A DNA stretch of 64,000 nucleotides from JBDKLC01 sp040384865. Its GTDB lineage: Bacteria > Patescibacteriota > Minisyncoccia > Phycocordibacterales > CAIZLB01. A model generated the notes under the pieces. The model saw only the letters and a list, made by a program, of their open reading frames with translations, did not search any database and was not told the origin of the DNA. Both the position numbers and the translations under genes were made by a program. Positions 41,395 through 49,790 of this stretch are shown in pieces; position 1 is the stretch's first letter, and each line of letters starts with the position of its first letter. The stretch is from assembly GCA_040384865.1 (NCBI GenBank), contig JAZKIM010000004.1, positions 1 through 64,000 of the forward strand. Reading direction: 5' to 3'.

Positions 41395-42117
41395 ATGAGA
41401 CTTCATCGTTTTTATGTGCCGGAAGAGATTGGTAGTCAAGAGGTTATCAAGATCAAGGACGCCAAGCTGATGCACCAGTGGCGGGATGTTTTTCGGTATA
41501 CCACAGGTGCCCAGGTTATCCTTTTTGATGGTAGCGGGGCGGAATTTTGGGGGATTATTGAAAGAATTAATCCGGATTTCGCGGAAATTCGGATCGTGGA
41601 TGTAAAAAAAGAAGAAAAGGGGTATGAGGAGGGGAATTCTAAGGCTAGTCCGGGGGTTTGGATAGCCGCGGCGATGATAAAAAATGACAATTTTGATTGG
41701 ATTTTGCAGAAAGTGACTGAGTTAGGGGTTGAGGGCGTTTTACCTATGATTGCGGAAAGAACAGTAAAAAAGAACTTAAACATGGAGCGTTCGTTGAGAA
41801 TTGTTCAAGAAGCAGCCGAGCAGAGCGGTCGTTTAGATATTCCTGTAGTGAAAGAGCCTCGGGGTTTGGTCGAAATACTTGAAAATTTTGATGGGAGGGT
41901 GATTGTTTGCCAGGGCGGTGAAGGTTCGAAGCCTTTTAATAAGAAAATGCTGTCGACAAAAGGCAACACTTTGTTTTTGATTGGTCCAGAGGGGGGCTGG
42001 TCTCCAAAGGAGTTAGAGTTTTTTGATAAACATAAGTATGTGAAGGTGTCGGTAGGGAAGAATGTGCTTAGAGCGGAGACAGCGGCGGTTGCCGTTGTGT
42101 CGCTGGCTCTACTCTAA
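41395..42117 (+). CDS. rsmE: 16S rRNA (uracil-N3)-methyltransferase RsmE
   Basis: 240 residues. N-terminal PUA-like domain (MRLHRFYV; HQWRDVFRYTTGAQVILFDG) and a SPOUT methyltransferase domain: KVTELGVEGVLPMIAERT, QEAAEQSGR, and the knot signature LIGPEGGWSPKELEFF with VLRAETAAVAV. RsmE methylates U1498 of 16S rRNA. Both domains are complete. Convergent terminator follows. Confidence 0.95.
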   Translation: MRLHRFYVPEEIGSQEVIKIKDAKLMHQWRDVFRYTTGAQVILFDGSGAEFWGIIERINPDFAEIRIVDVKKEEKGYEEGNSKASPGVWIAAAMIKNDNFDWILQKVTELGVEGVLPMIAERTVKKNLNMERSLRIVQEAAEQSGRLDIPVVKEPRGLVEILENFDGRVIVCQGGEGSKPFNKKMLSTKGNTLFLIGPEGGWSPKELEFFDKHKYVKVSVGKNVLRAETAAVAVVSLALL

Positions 42118-42124
42118 AATATAG

Positions 42125-42155
42125 AAAAACACCCGCACGAGGTGCGAGTGTTTTT
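42125..42155. terminator. Bidirectional intrinsic terminator
   Basis: Arms 42125-42138 and 42142-42155 pair over 13 bp with one mismatch and a 3-base loop; A and T runs on both sides serve rsmE and the convergent small gene. Confidence 0.85.
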
Positions 42156-42175
42156 GTGACCAATGTGAGTAGAGA

Positions 42176-42388
42176 TTACTTTCTCGGTTCACGTTCGACG
42201 AGGTTGCCTGTACTATCAATGTGAAGTTTCGTCAGGGCACCCTCGAGGTTTTTAAGCTCGTGGTCGAGCGCAGCTTCGAAGCTTGGGTGCTTTCCTTCTT
42301 CGACCTCTTGTTTGAGGTCTTCGTAGCACCCTTTGATGAATTGAAGGGCGCCCTTAACTGCTTTTTGGTTGAATCCGCATGGTGGCAT
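42176..42388 (-). CDS. Small helical hypothetical protein
   Basis: 70 residues (MPPCGFNQKAVKGALQFIKG; DLKQEVEEGKHPSFEAALDHELKNLEGAL). Largely helical, no membrane segment. No family I can name. The gene is isolated between a terminator and a TrmB-like gene; the 170 bases upstream show only AT-rich sequence. Confidence 0.6.
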   Translation of the reverse strand: MPPCGFNQKAVKGALQFIKGCYEDLKQEVEEGKHPSFEAALDHELKNLEGALTKLHIDSTGNLVEREPRK

Positions 42389-42558
42389 ATATAGGGTATC
42401 TTTTTTGTTTAGGTTTGGTGGATCTAGATCCGTATATATAATCGTCTAAAGATAAGATATTTGTAATATAAAGTTTACAGAATCATGTGAATATTTAAAA
42501 GCCTTTTATTAAGGCCGTATTATATAGCTAGTCTGTTGTCCTAATGGCTACAACAAAT

Positions 42559-43326
42559 TTACTCTGCTAGGTTCCAAAAACTTTCAAACATGATTCGATA
42601 TGAGTCTGCCAGAACATCGCTCTCGATCCATACTGCCAGTCCGTCGTAAAAGGAGACAATCAAAACGACATTGTTAAAAACGTCGATATTTACCTTGAGA
42701 GGAAATTTTTCTAAAAATCTTGTTTCTCTGGAATATTCCTTGTCTAACTTTGAACTTTCTCTTGCTATGGATGAATGGTGGGCAAGCATTCTGCTTGTAG
42801 ATTTATTATTTACAAAAACTCTATTCCATTTTTTCCAATAAGATTCAGGAAAAAATTTGTACAGATCGTCGACTGATCCGACAAAAGATAATACTTCTGT
42901 ATTTTTTGCATACTCGAGTTCTTTGTCATATGCATTCTTGATTTTTTCCATCCCTTCAAAATAGTTTAGGTTTATTTTACTTTTCTTTGAGCGCGGAATG
43001 TTTTCAAGGGTAGAAAGATTCGCCGATATTCTTTCTAGAACTTGTTGAGCTTTGTCAACGTTACTTTTTCCAATTTTTATAAGTTTGGTTGGAGATGCCG
43101 CTAAGAACTTTTTTCTTCGTTTTCTGGTTGCCTCAATAAGACCAAATTCTAAAAGTTTTTCCGTATCGTCATATATCTGTTGCCTGTTGACCCCCGTGGA
43201 TTTTGAGAGTTCGAGAATTGATTGAATTCCATATTTGAGCAGATTCAGATATATGAGAGCTTGGTTCTTTGTAAGACCAAGATCGAACAAAGGCTCAAAC
43301 TCTTTGCTGGTAAATTGGTGGGGCAT
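42559..43326 (-). CDS. TrmB-family transcriptional regulator, second copy
   Basis: 255 residues. Winged helix at the start (FEPLFDLGLTKNQALIYLNLLKYGIQSILELSKSTGVNRQQIYDDTEKLLEFGLIE), linker, and a ligand-type domain with NYFEGMEKIKNAYDKEL that parallels the YFEGINGIKEAMYY segment of the regulator at 34340. The two are distant paralogues (low identity but the same layout). Extended -10 TGATATAAT (43342-43350) lies 15 bases before ATG. Targets unknown. Confidence 0.82.
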   Translation of the reverse strand: MPHQFTSKEFEPLFDLGLTKNQALIYLNLLKYGIQSILELSKSTGVNRQQIYDDTEKLLEFGLIEATRKRRKKFLAASPTKLIKIGKSNVDKAQQVLERISANLSTLENIPRSKKSKINLNYFEGMEKIKNAYDKELEYAKNTEVLSFVGSVDDLYKFFPESYWKKWNRVFVNNKSTSRMLAHHSSIARESSKLDKEYSRETRFLEKFPLKVNIDVFNNVVLIVSFYDGLAVWIESDVLADSYRIMFESFWNLAE

Positions 43327-43341
43327 ATAGTTTAGAGCTAA

Positions 43342-43350
43342 ATTATATCA
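43342..43350 (-). promoter_or_regulatory. Extended -10 promoter of the second TrmB-like gene
   Basis: TGATATAAT on the minus strand; leader of about 8 bases. Confidence 0.55.
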
Positions 43351-43438
43351 GAGATGTTGTTGATAGGAAGACAATATAAAAGACTTTTCCCGTGGTCTCT
43401 GCCGCAGGGTGATTGATTTGAACACTAAAAAGTGTTTC

Positions 43439-44488
43439 CTACTTTTCTCCCTCAAGCATCTCCCATGCTTTCTCGTTGAGAATCATCGTCTCAACATAGA
43501 TGGTTGCACGAGTTTTGTCTGCATCCTTGTACATCTTTAATATTTGCTCTACTTCTTTGTTTACTTCTCCTACAGGGGCTTCGAGTTTTTCATTAATAGC
43601 GATCTGGTTAAGGATGAGCTGAGTCTTTGCTCGTTTCTCAGCGTCAGCGGTCCATTCTTCTTTTAATTGCTCGATAGTTTTGTTGACATGGCGAAGATAG
43701 CTTTCAATGTCGAGACCCGTTTGTGCAACGTTTGACCCAAGTTCGCTGATCATTTTGTTGAGTTCAGATTCAACGAGCATTTTTGGCATTTTAATATCTG
43801 ATTTTTCGATGATTACTTCCATGGTCTTCAACCGTTTGATATCACGACTCTTGTGTTCCTTTTCGGCTTTAATACTCTCTGTGATTTTCTTTTTGAACGC
43901 GTCTATGTTTTCAAACGAACCAAACTTTTTGATGAATTCTTCGTTTACTTCTGGAAGTTCGAGGTTGCCGTGGTCGTGAGAGTGATCACTCGGGTTAGCA
44001 ATGTGATAGTCATTATGAGCAATTTGTTTTCGAAGTCCGTCGATTGTTTCTTCAACTTCTTTTTCAGCAACTTCAACTTCTTCTTTTACCGACATAATTT
44101 CCTTAGCAACTTTTTTGTAATCAGGAAGTTTTACTTCAGGCATGACAGCAGTTTTAATTTTGAAACCAAAAGGTTCACCAGGAGCAACTTTAGTGATTGT
44201 TACAGCCGGGGATCCGAGGGGGGAAATCTTTGCATCGGTAATGATATCGCCATAATGTTTTTCCAGAGCAAGTCGCCCTGCTTCTTCGAGGATAGACACT
44301 TCACCGAATCGATCTACTACGATCTTTTCAGGCACGTGACCAGGGCGGAAGCCGTCGATTTTAACTCCAGCTGAAATATTTTTGATAGCTTCTTCACGGA
44401 AGCCCTTGACGATATCAGATGGAATTTCTCCTTCGATTTCGAATTCACTTTCAGGAAGGGCACCTTTTTTAATGATTGAGAATGACAT
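43439..44488 (-). CDS. tig: Trigger factor lacking the PPIase domain
   Basis: 349 residues. Ribosome-binding domain with the signature GFRPGHVPEKIV (about 45-56), then PEVKLPDYKKVA. The usual FKBP-type PPIase domain (about 90-100 residues) is missing: the sequence goes from VEETIDGLRKQ through a short His/Asp-rich stretch (SDHSHDHGN) directly to the C-terminal chaperone arms (NEEFIKKFGSFENIDAFKKK). It still should act as a ribosome-associated holdase. Residues EVKLPDYKKVA are the 33-bp repeat shared with the recombinase remnant. Two bases downstream of ppa. Confidence 0.93.
   Translation of the reverse strand: MSFSIIKKGALPESEFEIEGEIPSDIVKGFREEAIKNISAGVKIDGFRPGHVPEKIVVDRFGEVSILEEAGRLALEKHYGDIITDAKISPLGSPAVTITKVAPGEPFGFKIKTAVMPEVKLPDYKKVAKEIMSVKEEVEVAEKEVEETIDGLRKQIAHNDYHIANPSDHSHDHGNLELPEVNEEFIKKFGSFENIDAFKKKITESIKAEKEHKSRDIKRLKTMEVIIEKSDIKMPKMLVESELNKMISELGSNVAQTGLDIESYLRHVNKTIEQLKEEWTADAEKRAKTQLILNQIAINEKLEAPVGEVNKEVEQILKMYKDADKTRATIYVETMILNEKAWEMLEGEK
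44105..44137 (-). repeat. 33-bp direct repeat, copy 2 (in tig)
   Basis: Exact identity to 35776-35808, same orientation and frame. It lies in the native tig sequence, so this is probably the original. Confidence 0.95.
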
Positions 44489-44490
44489 AA

Positions 44491-45015
44491 TTATTTATTG
44501 AACTTATCTTTGTATGCTTTAATCGAAGTGTCGAATGCTGCTCGAGCTGCTGTGGCATCACCGTATCCGTGAGTTTCAACTACTTTGTTCTGAAGTTTCT
44601 TGTACGTAAGAAAAAAGTGATCGATCTCTTTAAGCGTGTGAGGATTCACATCTTTAAGGTCTTTGATGTTGTCCCATCGAGGGTCTTCTTCTGGAACCGC
44701 AATGACTTTGGCGTCTCCGTCACCACCATCAATCATATTGAGGATGGCTACTGGCCGAACTCGAACCATGATACCTGGAACAAGAGGGTATGTCGTGAGA
44801 ACGACCACGTCTAGAGGATCACCATCCTCCCAAAGGGTTTGAGGGACGAATCCGTAGTCAAAGGGATAGTCTTGGGAAGTATGGAGAACACGATCAAGGG
44901 CAATAAGACCGGTTTTTTTGTCGATCTCATACTTATTTTTTGATCCTTTATTAATCTCGATGATGGTGTTGATGCTTTCCGCCGTGCCTGGTTCAATATC
45001 GTGCCAAAGGTTCAT
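44491..45015 (-). CDS. ppa: Inorganic pyrophosphatase, class I
   Basis: 174 residues from ATG 45015 (MNLWHDIEPG); a TTG at 45027 also opens the frame. Hydrolyses pyrophosphate from biosynthesis. Family motifs: IEINKGSKNKYEID, DYPFDYGFVPQTLWEDGDPLDVVVL with the metal-binding Asp cluster (DGDPLD), and KDVNPHTLKEIDHFF. Length is normal. Followed 2 bases later by tig. Confidence 0.95.
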   Translation of the reverse strand: MNLWHDIEPGTAESINTIIEINKGSKNKYEIDKKTGLIALDRVLHTSQDYPFDYGFVPQTLWEDGDPLDVVVLTTYPLVPGIMVRVRPVAILNMIDGGDGDAKVIAVPEEDPRWDNIKDLKDVNPHTLKEIDHFFLTYKKLQNKVVETHGYGDATAARAAFDTSIKAYKDKFNK

Positions 45016-45103
45016 GTGTATAGTCAATTAATGAATAGGCCTCTATAGTGGCAAAAAATTCAGCTATTGGCAATGATATACCGTCGGTAGAGTTTATATT
45101 TGA

Positions 45104-45135
45104 TGCTATTATATTAATGAAAGCATTCATTAATA
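45104..45135 (+). promoter_or_regulatory. Promoter with overlapping operator-like inverted repeat
   Basis: Extended -10 TGCTATTAT (45104-45112) followed at once by a 10-bp inverted repeat TATTAATGAA/TTCATTAATA (45112-45121 with 45126-45135, 4-base centre). The expected transcription start (about 45119) lies within it, so a bound dimer would block initiation. Confidence 0.6.
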
Positions 45136-45150
45136 TTAAACAGCCAATTG

Positions 45151-46308
45151 ATGTCGATTCTGATTAAAATAATAGCAGCACTTACTGGCATTATATTACT
45201 ATTCTGTGTCGGTTATATCTCCCTACACCCCGCATCGTTTTTTGGACGACCTGAAGGCGCGATGTTAACTGAAGAGGGGATGGGGGGTGTTGCTGTTAAT
45301 TACACAAAGGATAGAACTTACACACCACCTCTCTCAGATATGGCCACCACTTCTGTTACAACTACTATCCCTTTTTCTCCTGCCACCACTGCCCCTAAGT
45401 CTACTTCAGGCGTTTCTTCTAGCTCTAAAACTCCCACTCCTAAGACGGCTTCGTCAACTCCTTCTACCGTTCCTATTTCTCCATCTGTCAGTATTGAAAA
45501 TGGATTAAAGGTATATAAGGACATTGTCTATGCCACACGCTCAGGATTTGATCAAAAATATACGTCACTCGATGTATATACTAATGCAACTATTTCAAGC
45601 ACCGCTAAAAAACCTGTGATCTTTATGATTCATGGTGGCGGATGGCGAAGAGGAGATAAGTCGAATGAATCTGTTATTAGTCCAAAAGCTGCCTATTTTA
45701 TATCAAAAGGATATATCTTTGTCAGTATTAACTATCGCTTGACTGAAGATTCGCGAGTTAAATATCCACAAAATATTGAAGATGTGGCAGCGGCCGTAGC
45801 TTGGGTTAATAAAAATATAGGGACATATCTGGGAGATGGAAACAGGGTGTATGTCATGGGGCACTCAGCTGGAGGCCATCTCGCGGCGCTCATATCAACA
45901 GATCATAGTTTCCTTCAAGCACAGGGAGTTAGTCCTAATATTATTAAAGGAGCTATCATACTCGACTCAGGTCTTCTCGATCTAACAAATGCTGTCGGAA
46001 CAAATGTGGAGCAGTTGATAACAATGTACACAAATAATGATCCTCAGGTGAATAGTAAAGCAAGTCCTATAAACTATCTTTCCTCAGGAAAGTACATTCC
46101 ACCAATGTTGCTGCTTTATGCTACAAGCAACGGAGAAGGCAGGTCGGATATAATGTCGAAGTTGGTGGCTGATAAACTTACAGAAAATGGCTATATAGCA
46201 AGGGCTGTAGGTATACCAGGAAAAGATCATGAACACATGAATGCTGATGTGGGTGTGACAGGTGACCCTCTCACTAAAGCAATCGATGTCGCACTTTCTA
46301 AGTTATGA
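45151..46308 (+). CDS. Secreted alpha/beta hydrolase (esterase, BD-FAE-like)
   Basis: 385 residues from ATG 45151. N-terminal membrane anchor (about 4-22), a Thr/Ser/Pro-rich spacer (about 65-120), then a hydrolase domain: oxyanion motif FMIHGGGWRRGD, nucleophile elbow MGHSAGGHLAAL, catalytic His in KDHEHMN and Asp near ILDSGLLDLT or DIMSKL. Motifs match feruloyl-esterase-type/lipase-like enzymes (BD-FAE). Substrate not predictable; probably surface located. Promoter with an operator-like repeat just upstream. Confidence 0.88.
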   Translation: MSILIKIIAALTGIILLFCVGYISLHPASFFGRPEGAMLTEEGMGGVAVNYTKDRTYTPPLSDMATTSVTTTIPFSPATTAPKSTSGVSSSSKTPTPKTASSTPSTVPISPSVSIENGLKVYKDIVYATRSGFDQKYTSLDVYTNATISSTAKKPVIFMIHGGGWRRGDKSNESVISPKAAYFISKGYIFVSINYRLTEDSRVKYPQNIEDVAAAVAWVNKNIGTYLGDGNRVYVMGHSAGGHLAALISTDHSFLQAQGVSPNIIKGAIILDSGLLDLTNAVGTNVEQLITMYTNNDPQVNSKASPINYLSSGKYIPPMLLLYATSNGEGRSDIMSKLVADKLTENGYIARAVGIPGKDHEHMNADVGVTGDPLTKAIDVALSKL

Positions 46309-46322
46309 GAGAAATAACGGAT

Positions 46323-46370
46323 TTAAAAAGAAAAAGCATGAATTGTACAATTCATGCTTTTTCTTTTTAA
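46323..46370. terminator. Bidirectional terminator, 48-bp perfect palindrome
   Basis: 46323-46346 is the exact reverse complement of 46347-46370. The A/T-rich ends give U-tracts on both strands; it serves the esterase and the convergent nusA. Confidence 0.93.
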
Positions 46371-46385
46371 TTGCACCCGCTGCGC

Positions 46386-47654
46386 TTATGCAACAACTTC
46401 ATCTGTGGATGTATCGCTAGTCGCGTCTTCAACGGCCGCAGCTAACTTTGAAGTATCTGCTGTTTCAAGAGTTTCGATTTTTTCTTCAGGTTTCATGTCT
46501 TTGTTTATTTCATCAACTTCGCCTGAGTCTGCAATAACTGCACCCTTCACAGACTGAATGTCGATTCTCCATCCAGTAAGCTTTGCAGCAAGTCGAACGT
46601 TCTGTCCCCCCTTACCTATGGCAAGTGACTGCTGGTCTTCAGCAACTTCTACAATTGCAGTCTTTTCAGACTCACTCATCTTTACATTGAGAACTTTTGC
46701 AGGAGAGAGTGCGTCTTCGATGAATTTTGCAGGATCCTCAGACCATTCGATAATATCTATTTTTTCACCCCCAAGTTCACTTGTGACGGTATTCACTCGA
46801 ACCCCACGCTGACCAACCATTGATCCGACTGGATCAATATGTGAATCTACAGAGAAGACTGCGATCTTAGATCGAGCACCAGCTTCACGGGCAATCGCCT
46901 TTACTTCGACAGCGCCTGAAACGATTTCAGGAACCTCAATCTTGAAAAGTTCAGCGAGGAACTTTGGGTGTGAACGTGAGAGACGAAGGAAAATGCCTCG
47001 AGGGGTTTCTTCTACTCGCATGAGATACATACGAAGTCGTTCACCTTGTCGATAGTGTTCACCAGGAATCTGTTCTTCATACGGAAGCATTCCGGTTGCT
47101 CGGCCCATGTCGATGAATACGTTACCTCGCTCTTGACGCTGTACTGTTCCTGAGATTATTTCCCCCTCTCGTTTCCCGAATTCACCAAGAACAGAAACCT
47201 TTTCAGCTTCTCGAATCTTCTGAATGATGACTTGCTTAGCTGTTTGAGCAGCGATTCGTCCGTAATCTTCTTTTTCTTCGAGAGGAAATACCATTTCTTC
47301 TGCAACTTGAACATCTTTCTTGATCTTTCGAGCGTTGTCGATCAGGATGTGTCGTTCTTCATTGAAGAATATCTTCTCATCACCTGCAGGTTCAGCACCT
47401 TCAGTTGGGGTTGGAAGTTCACTTTCGTCAAAAACCACCTGATCAGGGTCAACTACAATTTTTACTTGGTAAAAATCAGCTTTTCCTGTGTTTATGTCGA
47501 ATTTAGCTCGGATAAACTGGTCTCGACGTCCCCATTCTTTCTTATATGCTGTAGCTAGAGCCATTTCAATGGCTTCGAGAATCTTTTCACGAGGAATACC
47601 CCGCTCCTCTTCGAGCTGGTCTAAAACTGAGTGTATTACTTTGAGATCTATCAT
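46386..47654 (-). CDS. nusA: Transcription termination/antitermination protein NusA
   Basis: 422 residues: N-terminal RNA-polymerase-binding domain (EKILEAIEMALATAYKK), an S1 domain (EGEIISGTVQRQERGNVFIDMG), then KH domains with VGSMVGQRGVRVNTVTSELGGEKIDIIEWS and AIGKGGQNVRLAAKLTGWRIDI. It modulates pausing, termination and antitermination. An acidic C-terminal tail of about 45 residues replaces the extra helical repeats of E. coli NusA. No rimP or infB is adjacent here. Confidence 0.96.
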   Translation of the reverse strand: MIDLKVIHSVLDQLEEERGIPREKILEAIEMALATAYKKEWGRRDQFIRAKFDINTGKADFYQVKIVVDPDQVVFDESELPTPTEGAEPAGDEKIFFNEERHILIDNARKIKKDVQVAEEMVFPLEEKEDYGRIAAQTAKQVIIQKIREAEKVSVLGEFGKREGEIISGTVQRQERGNVFIDMGRATGMLPYEEQIPGEHYRQGERLRMYLMRVEETPRGIFLRLSRSHPKFLAELFKIEVPEIVSGAVEVKAIAREAGARSKIAVFSVDSHIDPVGSMVGQRGVRVNTVTSELGGEKIDIIEWSEDPAKFIEDALSPAKVLNVKMSESEKTAIVEVAEDQQSLAIGKGGQNVRLAAKLTGWRIDIQSVKGAVIADSGEVDEINKDMKPEEKIETLETADTSKLAAAVEDATSDTSTDEVVA

Positions 47655-47995
47655 ATATTTAGTTGTTATTTAATTGTATCTATCTATATTTTAAGCCGTT
47701 TATGGCAAAAAATTAAGCCCGCCGGGAGGCGAACTTCTGATGGATACATTGTATCTTTTTATGGTGAAATGTCAATTTTTTGATTTGAAATTACCTTAAT
47801 CTTTTTGGTTTTCTGACGGGAGATTTTGATTTAAACTGACAGAAATAATATTCCTCAAGTTTTTTAAAAGGTCCCTTATTATATTCTGAGTTAATGATAT
47901 TTATTGTGCTGATTGAATTTAAATAACAATTTACACATAATTTGTATTATTCAAACGTTTATTTTGCTATAATTTAACTACAAACTGTTCCCTAC
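47655..47995. other. Intergenic region between nusA and the pilus operon
   Basis: 341 AT-rich bases that hold the divergent control signals. Only one clear element was found, the extended -10 of the pilus operon at 47965-47973. No gene, tRNA or strong hairpin seen. Confidence 0.6.
47965..47973 (+). promoter_or_regulatory. Extended -10 promoter of the type IV pilus operon
   Basis: TGCTATAAT, consensus -10 with TGn, 22 bases before the ATG at 47996. No strong -35. Confidence 0.65.
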
Positions 47996-49771
47996 ATGTT
48001 CATCGACCCTGTTCAAATGAAAAAGTTGATTTCCGACTCGGGATTAGTAACCCCCGCGGATATTACTGATGCGGAAAAATCAATGAAGGCCGCCGAGGTG
48101 GAAAGTAAAAAGGTGAACATGGGTGAGGCTCTCATGGCTGCCGGAAAGATCACTGAAGATGATTATCGGCGAATGCAGGCGTATTTGATGGCTATTCCGT
48201 TCGTTGATTTGAAAACTCAAAAACTTAGCTTCGACGTACTCTCTTTAATTCCAGAACCAATTGCTCGTAGTCATAATATTGTAGCGATTAAAAAGAAAGA
48301 CGATACGCTCGAAGTGGCAATGCTCGACTCTGATGATCTTTCCGCTATTGATTTCATCAAGAAAAAAACCGGTCTGAAGATTTTGCCTCGCATGACGAAT
48401 ACGGAGTCAATGAAGGCTGCTCTAATTCAATATCAAAAAAGTCTTAAGGCGGATTTCGGCGACATTATTCAGCAGGAAGCTGCGACATTGAAAATGGTGG
48501 CGCAAGATGGTGTCTCTACGGGAGATGATGCATCAGCTGATGATCTCAAGAAGATCGCCGAGGATTTGCCGGTGATAAGAATTGTCGACACTCTTTTGAA
48601 ACACGCCGCTCTTCAGGGTGCGTCTGATATTCATATTGAACAAACTGAAACTGAAGTGGTGGTGCGGTATCGAATTGATGGATTGCTTCGAGACGCCATG
48701 ATATTGCCGAAGAGTGCTGGATCTAGTATCACTGCTCGAATTAAGGTGCTTTCAAGTTTGAAGCTCGATGAAAAACGGTTACCGCAAGATGGTCGTTTCC
48801 GTATTGAACTTAACGACGAAAAAATCTCATTCCGAGTTTCAATATTGCCAACATATTATGGAGAGAAGACTGTAATGCGACTTTTGCGAGAGACTGTTTC
48901 AGGATTTTCTCTTGAAGGACTTGGTTTTCATGGTCTAGCCCTCGACACTATTCACGAGGGGACAAATATGTCAGAGGGTATGGTCCTTACTACAGGGCCA
49001 ACAGGCTCTGGTAAAACAACAACGCTTTACACCGTGCTTGATCTTTTGAACAAGCCAGATGTGAATATTTCAACAGTTGAAGATCCTGTGGAGTATCAAA
49101 TGAAGAGGATTAATCAGACTCAAGTGAGGCCTGAAATTGGATTTACTTTTGCCAATGGTCTCCGCTCTCTTCTCCGACAAGATCCTGACGTTATCATGGT
49201 GGGTGAAATTCGAGACAATGAAACTGCATCGCTCGCCATCAATGCGGCGCTTACTGGTCACCTCGTACTTTCAACTCTTCACACCAACTCTGCGGCCGGC
49301 GCCATCCCGCGCCTTATCGATATGAAATGTGAACCTTTTCTTCTCGTATCAACACTTAAAGTGATTGTGGCACAACGATTGGTTCGACGACTTTCCAAGT
49401 CGAAGCAATCATATTTCCTTACAAAAGAAGAACTCGCCTTGATCAATAAAAAAATTGATATGGACAGGGTGCTCAAAGCTCTTCGAGATGAAAAAATAAT
49501 TGACGAAAAATTAGAATGGAAAGATATTCCGTTCTATAAACCAAAAGGAGATGCTGAATCGGACGATGGATACCATGGTCGTATTGGTATTCATGAGGTC
49601 CTCCGTATGAGTCCTACTATCAAGGATTTGATAATTAAGGGAAATACCTCAGACGATATTCAGGAGCAGGCACGAAAAGAGGGGATGCTTACGATGATTG
49701 AAGATGGGATTTTTCAGGCAGTGCAAGGGCTAACTAGTATCGAAGAAATACTTCGAGTGGTTTCAGAATAG
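47996..49771 (+). CDS. pilB: Type IV pilus assembly ATPase PilB
   Basis: 591 residues, GspE/PilB secretion ATPase that drives pilus extension. N-terminal GspE-II domain (about 1-150), then the ATPase: GASDIHIEQTETEVVVRYRIDG, Walker A TGPTGSGKTTTLY, Walker B LLRQDPDVIMVGEIRDNETA, and HLVLSTLHTNSAAGAIPRL. The C-terminal Cys zinc motif of classic PilB is absent (region about 450-540 holds no CxxC). First gene of a six-gene run that includes pilC and four pilin-like genes. Confidence 0.95.
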   Translation: MFIDPVQMKKLISDSGLVTPADITDAEKSMKAAEVESKKVNMGEALMAAGKITEDDYRRMQAYLMAIPFVDLKTQKLSFDVLSLIPEPIARSHNIVAIKKKDDTLEVAMLDSDDLSAIDFIKKKTGLKILPRMTNTESMKAALIQYQKSLKADFGDIIQQEAATLKMVAQDGVSTGDDASADDLKKIAEDLPVIRIVDTLLKHAALQGASDIHIEQTETEVVVRYRIDGLLRDAMILPKSAGSSITARIKVLSSLKLDEKRLPQDGRFRIELNDEKISFRVSILPTYYGEKTVMRLLRETVSGFSLEGLGFHGLALDTIHEGTNMSEGMVLTTGPTGSGKTTTLYTVLDLLNKPDVNISTVEDPVEYQMKRINQTQVRPEIGFTFANGLRSLLRQDPDVIMVGEIRDNETASLAINAALTGHLVLSTLHTNSAAGAIPRLIDMKCEPFLLVSTLKVIVAQRLVRRLSKSKQSYFLTKEELALINKKIDMDRVLKALRDEKIIDEKLEWKDIPFYKPKGDAESDDGYHGRIGIHEVLRMSPTIKDLIIKGNTSDDIQEQARKEGMLTMIEDGIFQAVQGLTSIEEILRVVSE

Positions 49772-49790
49772 GTCAGAATGTAAAATACTA

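Noticed and set aside
35809..44104. 8.3-kb mobile element bounded by the 33-bp repeats
   Set aside because: The interval carries hup, rny, clpP, rsmE and tRNA-Gly, all core genes, so the repeats are not simple attachment sites of one element.
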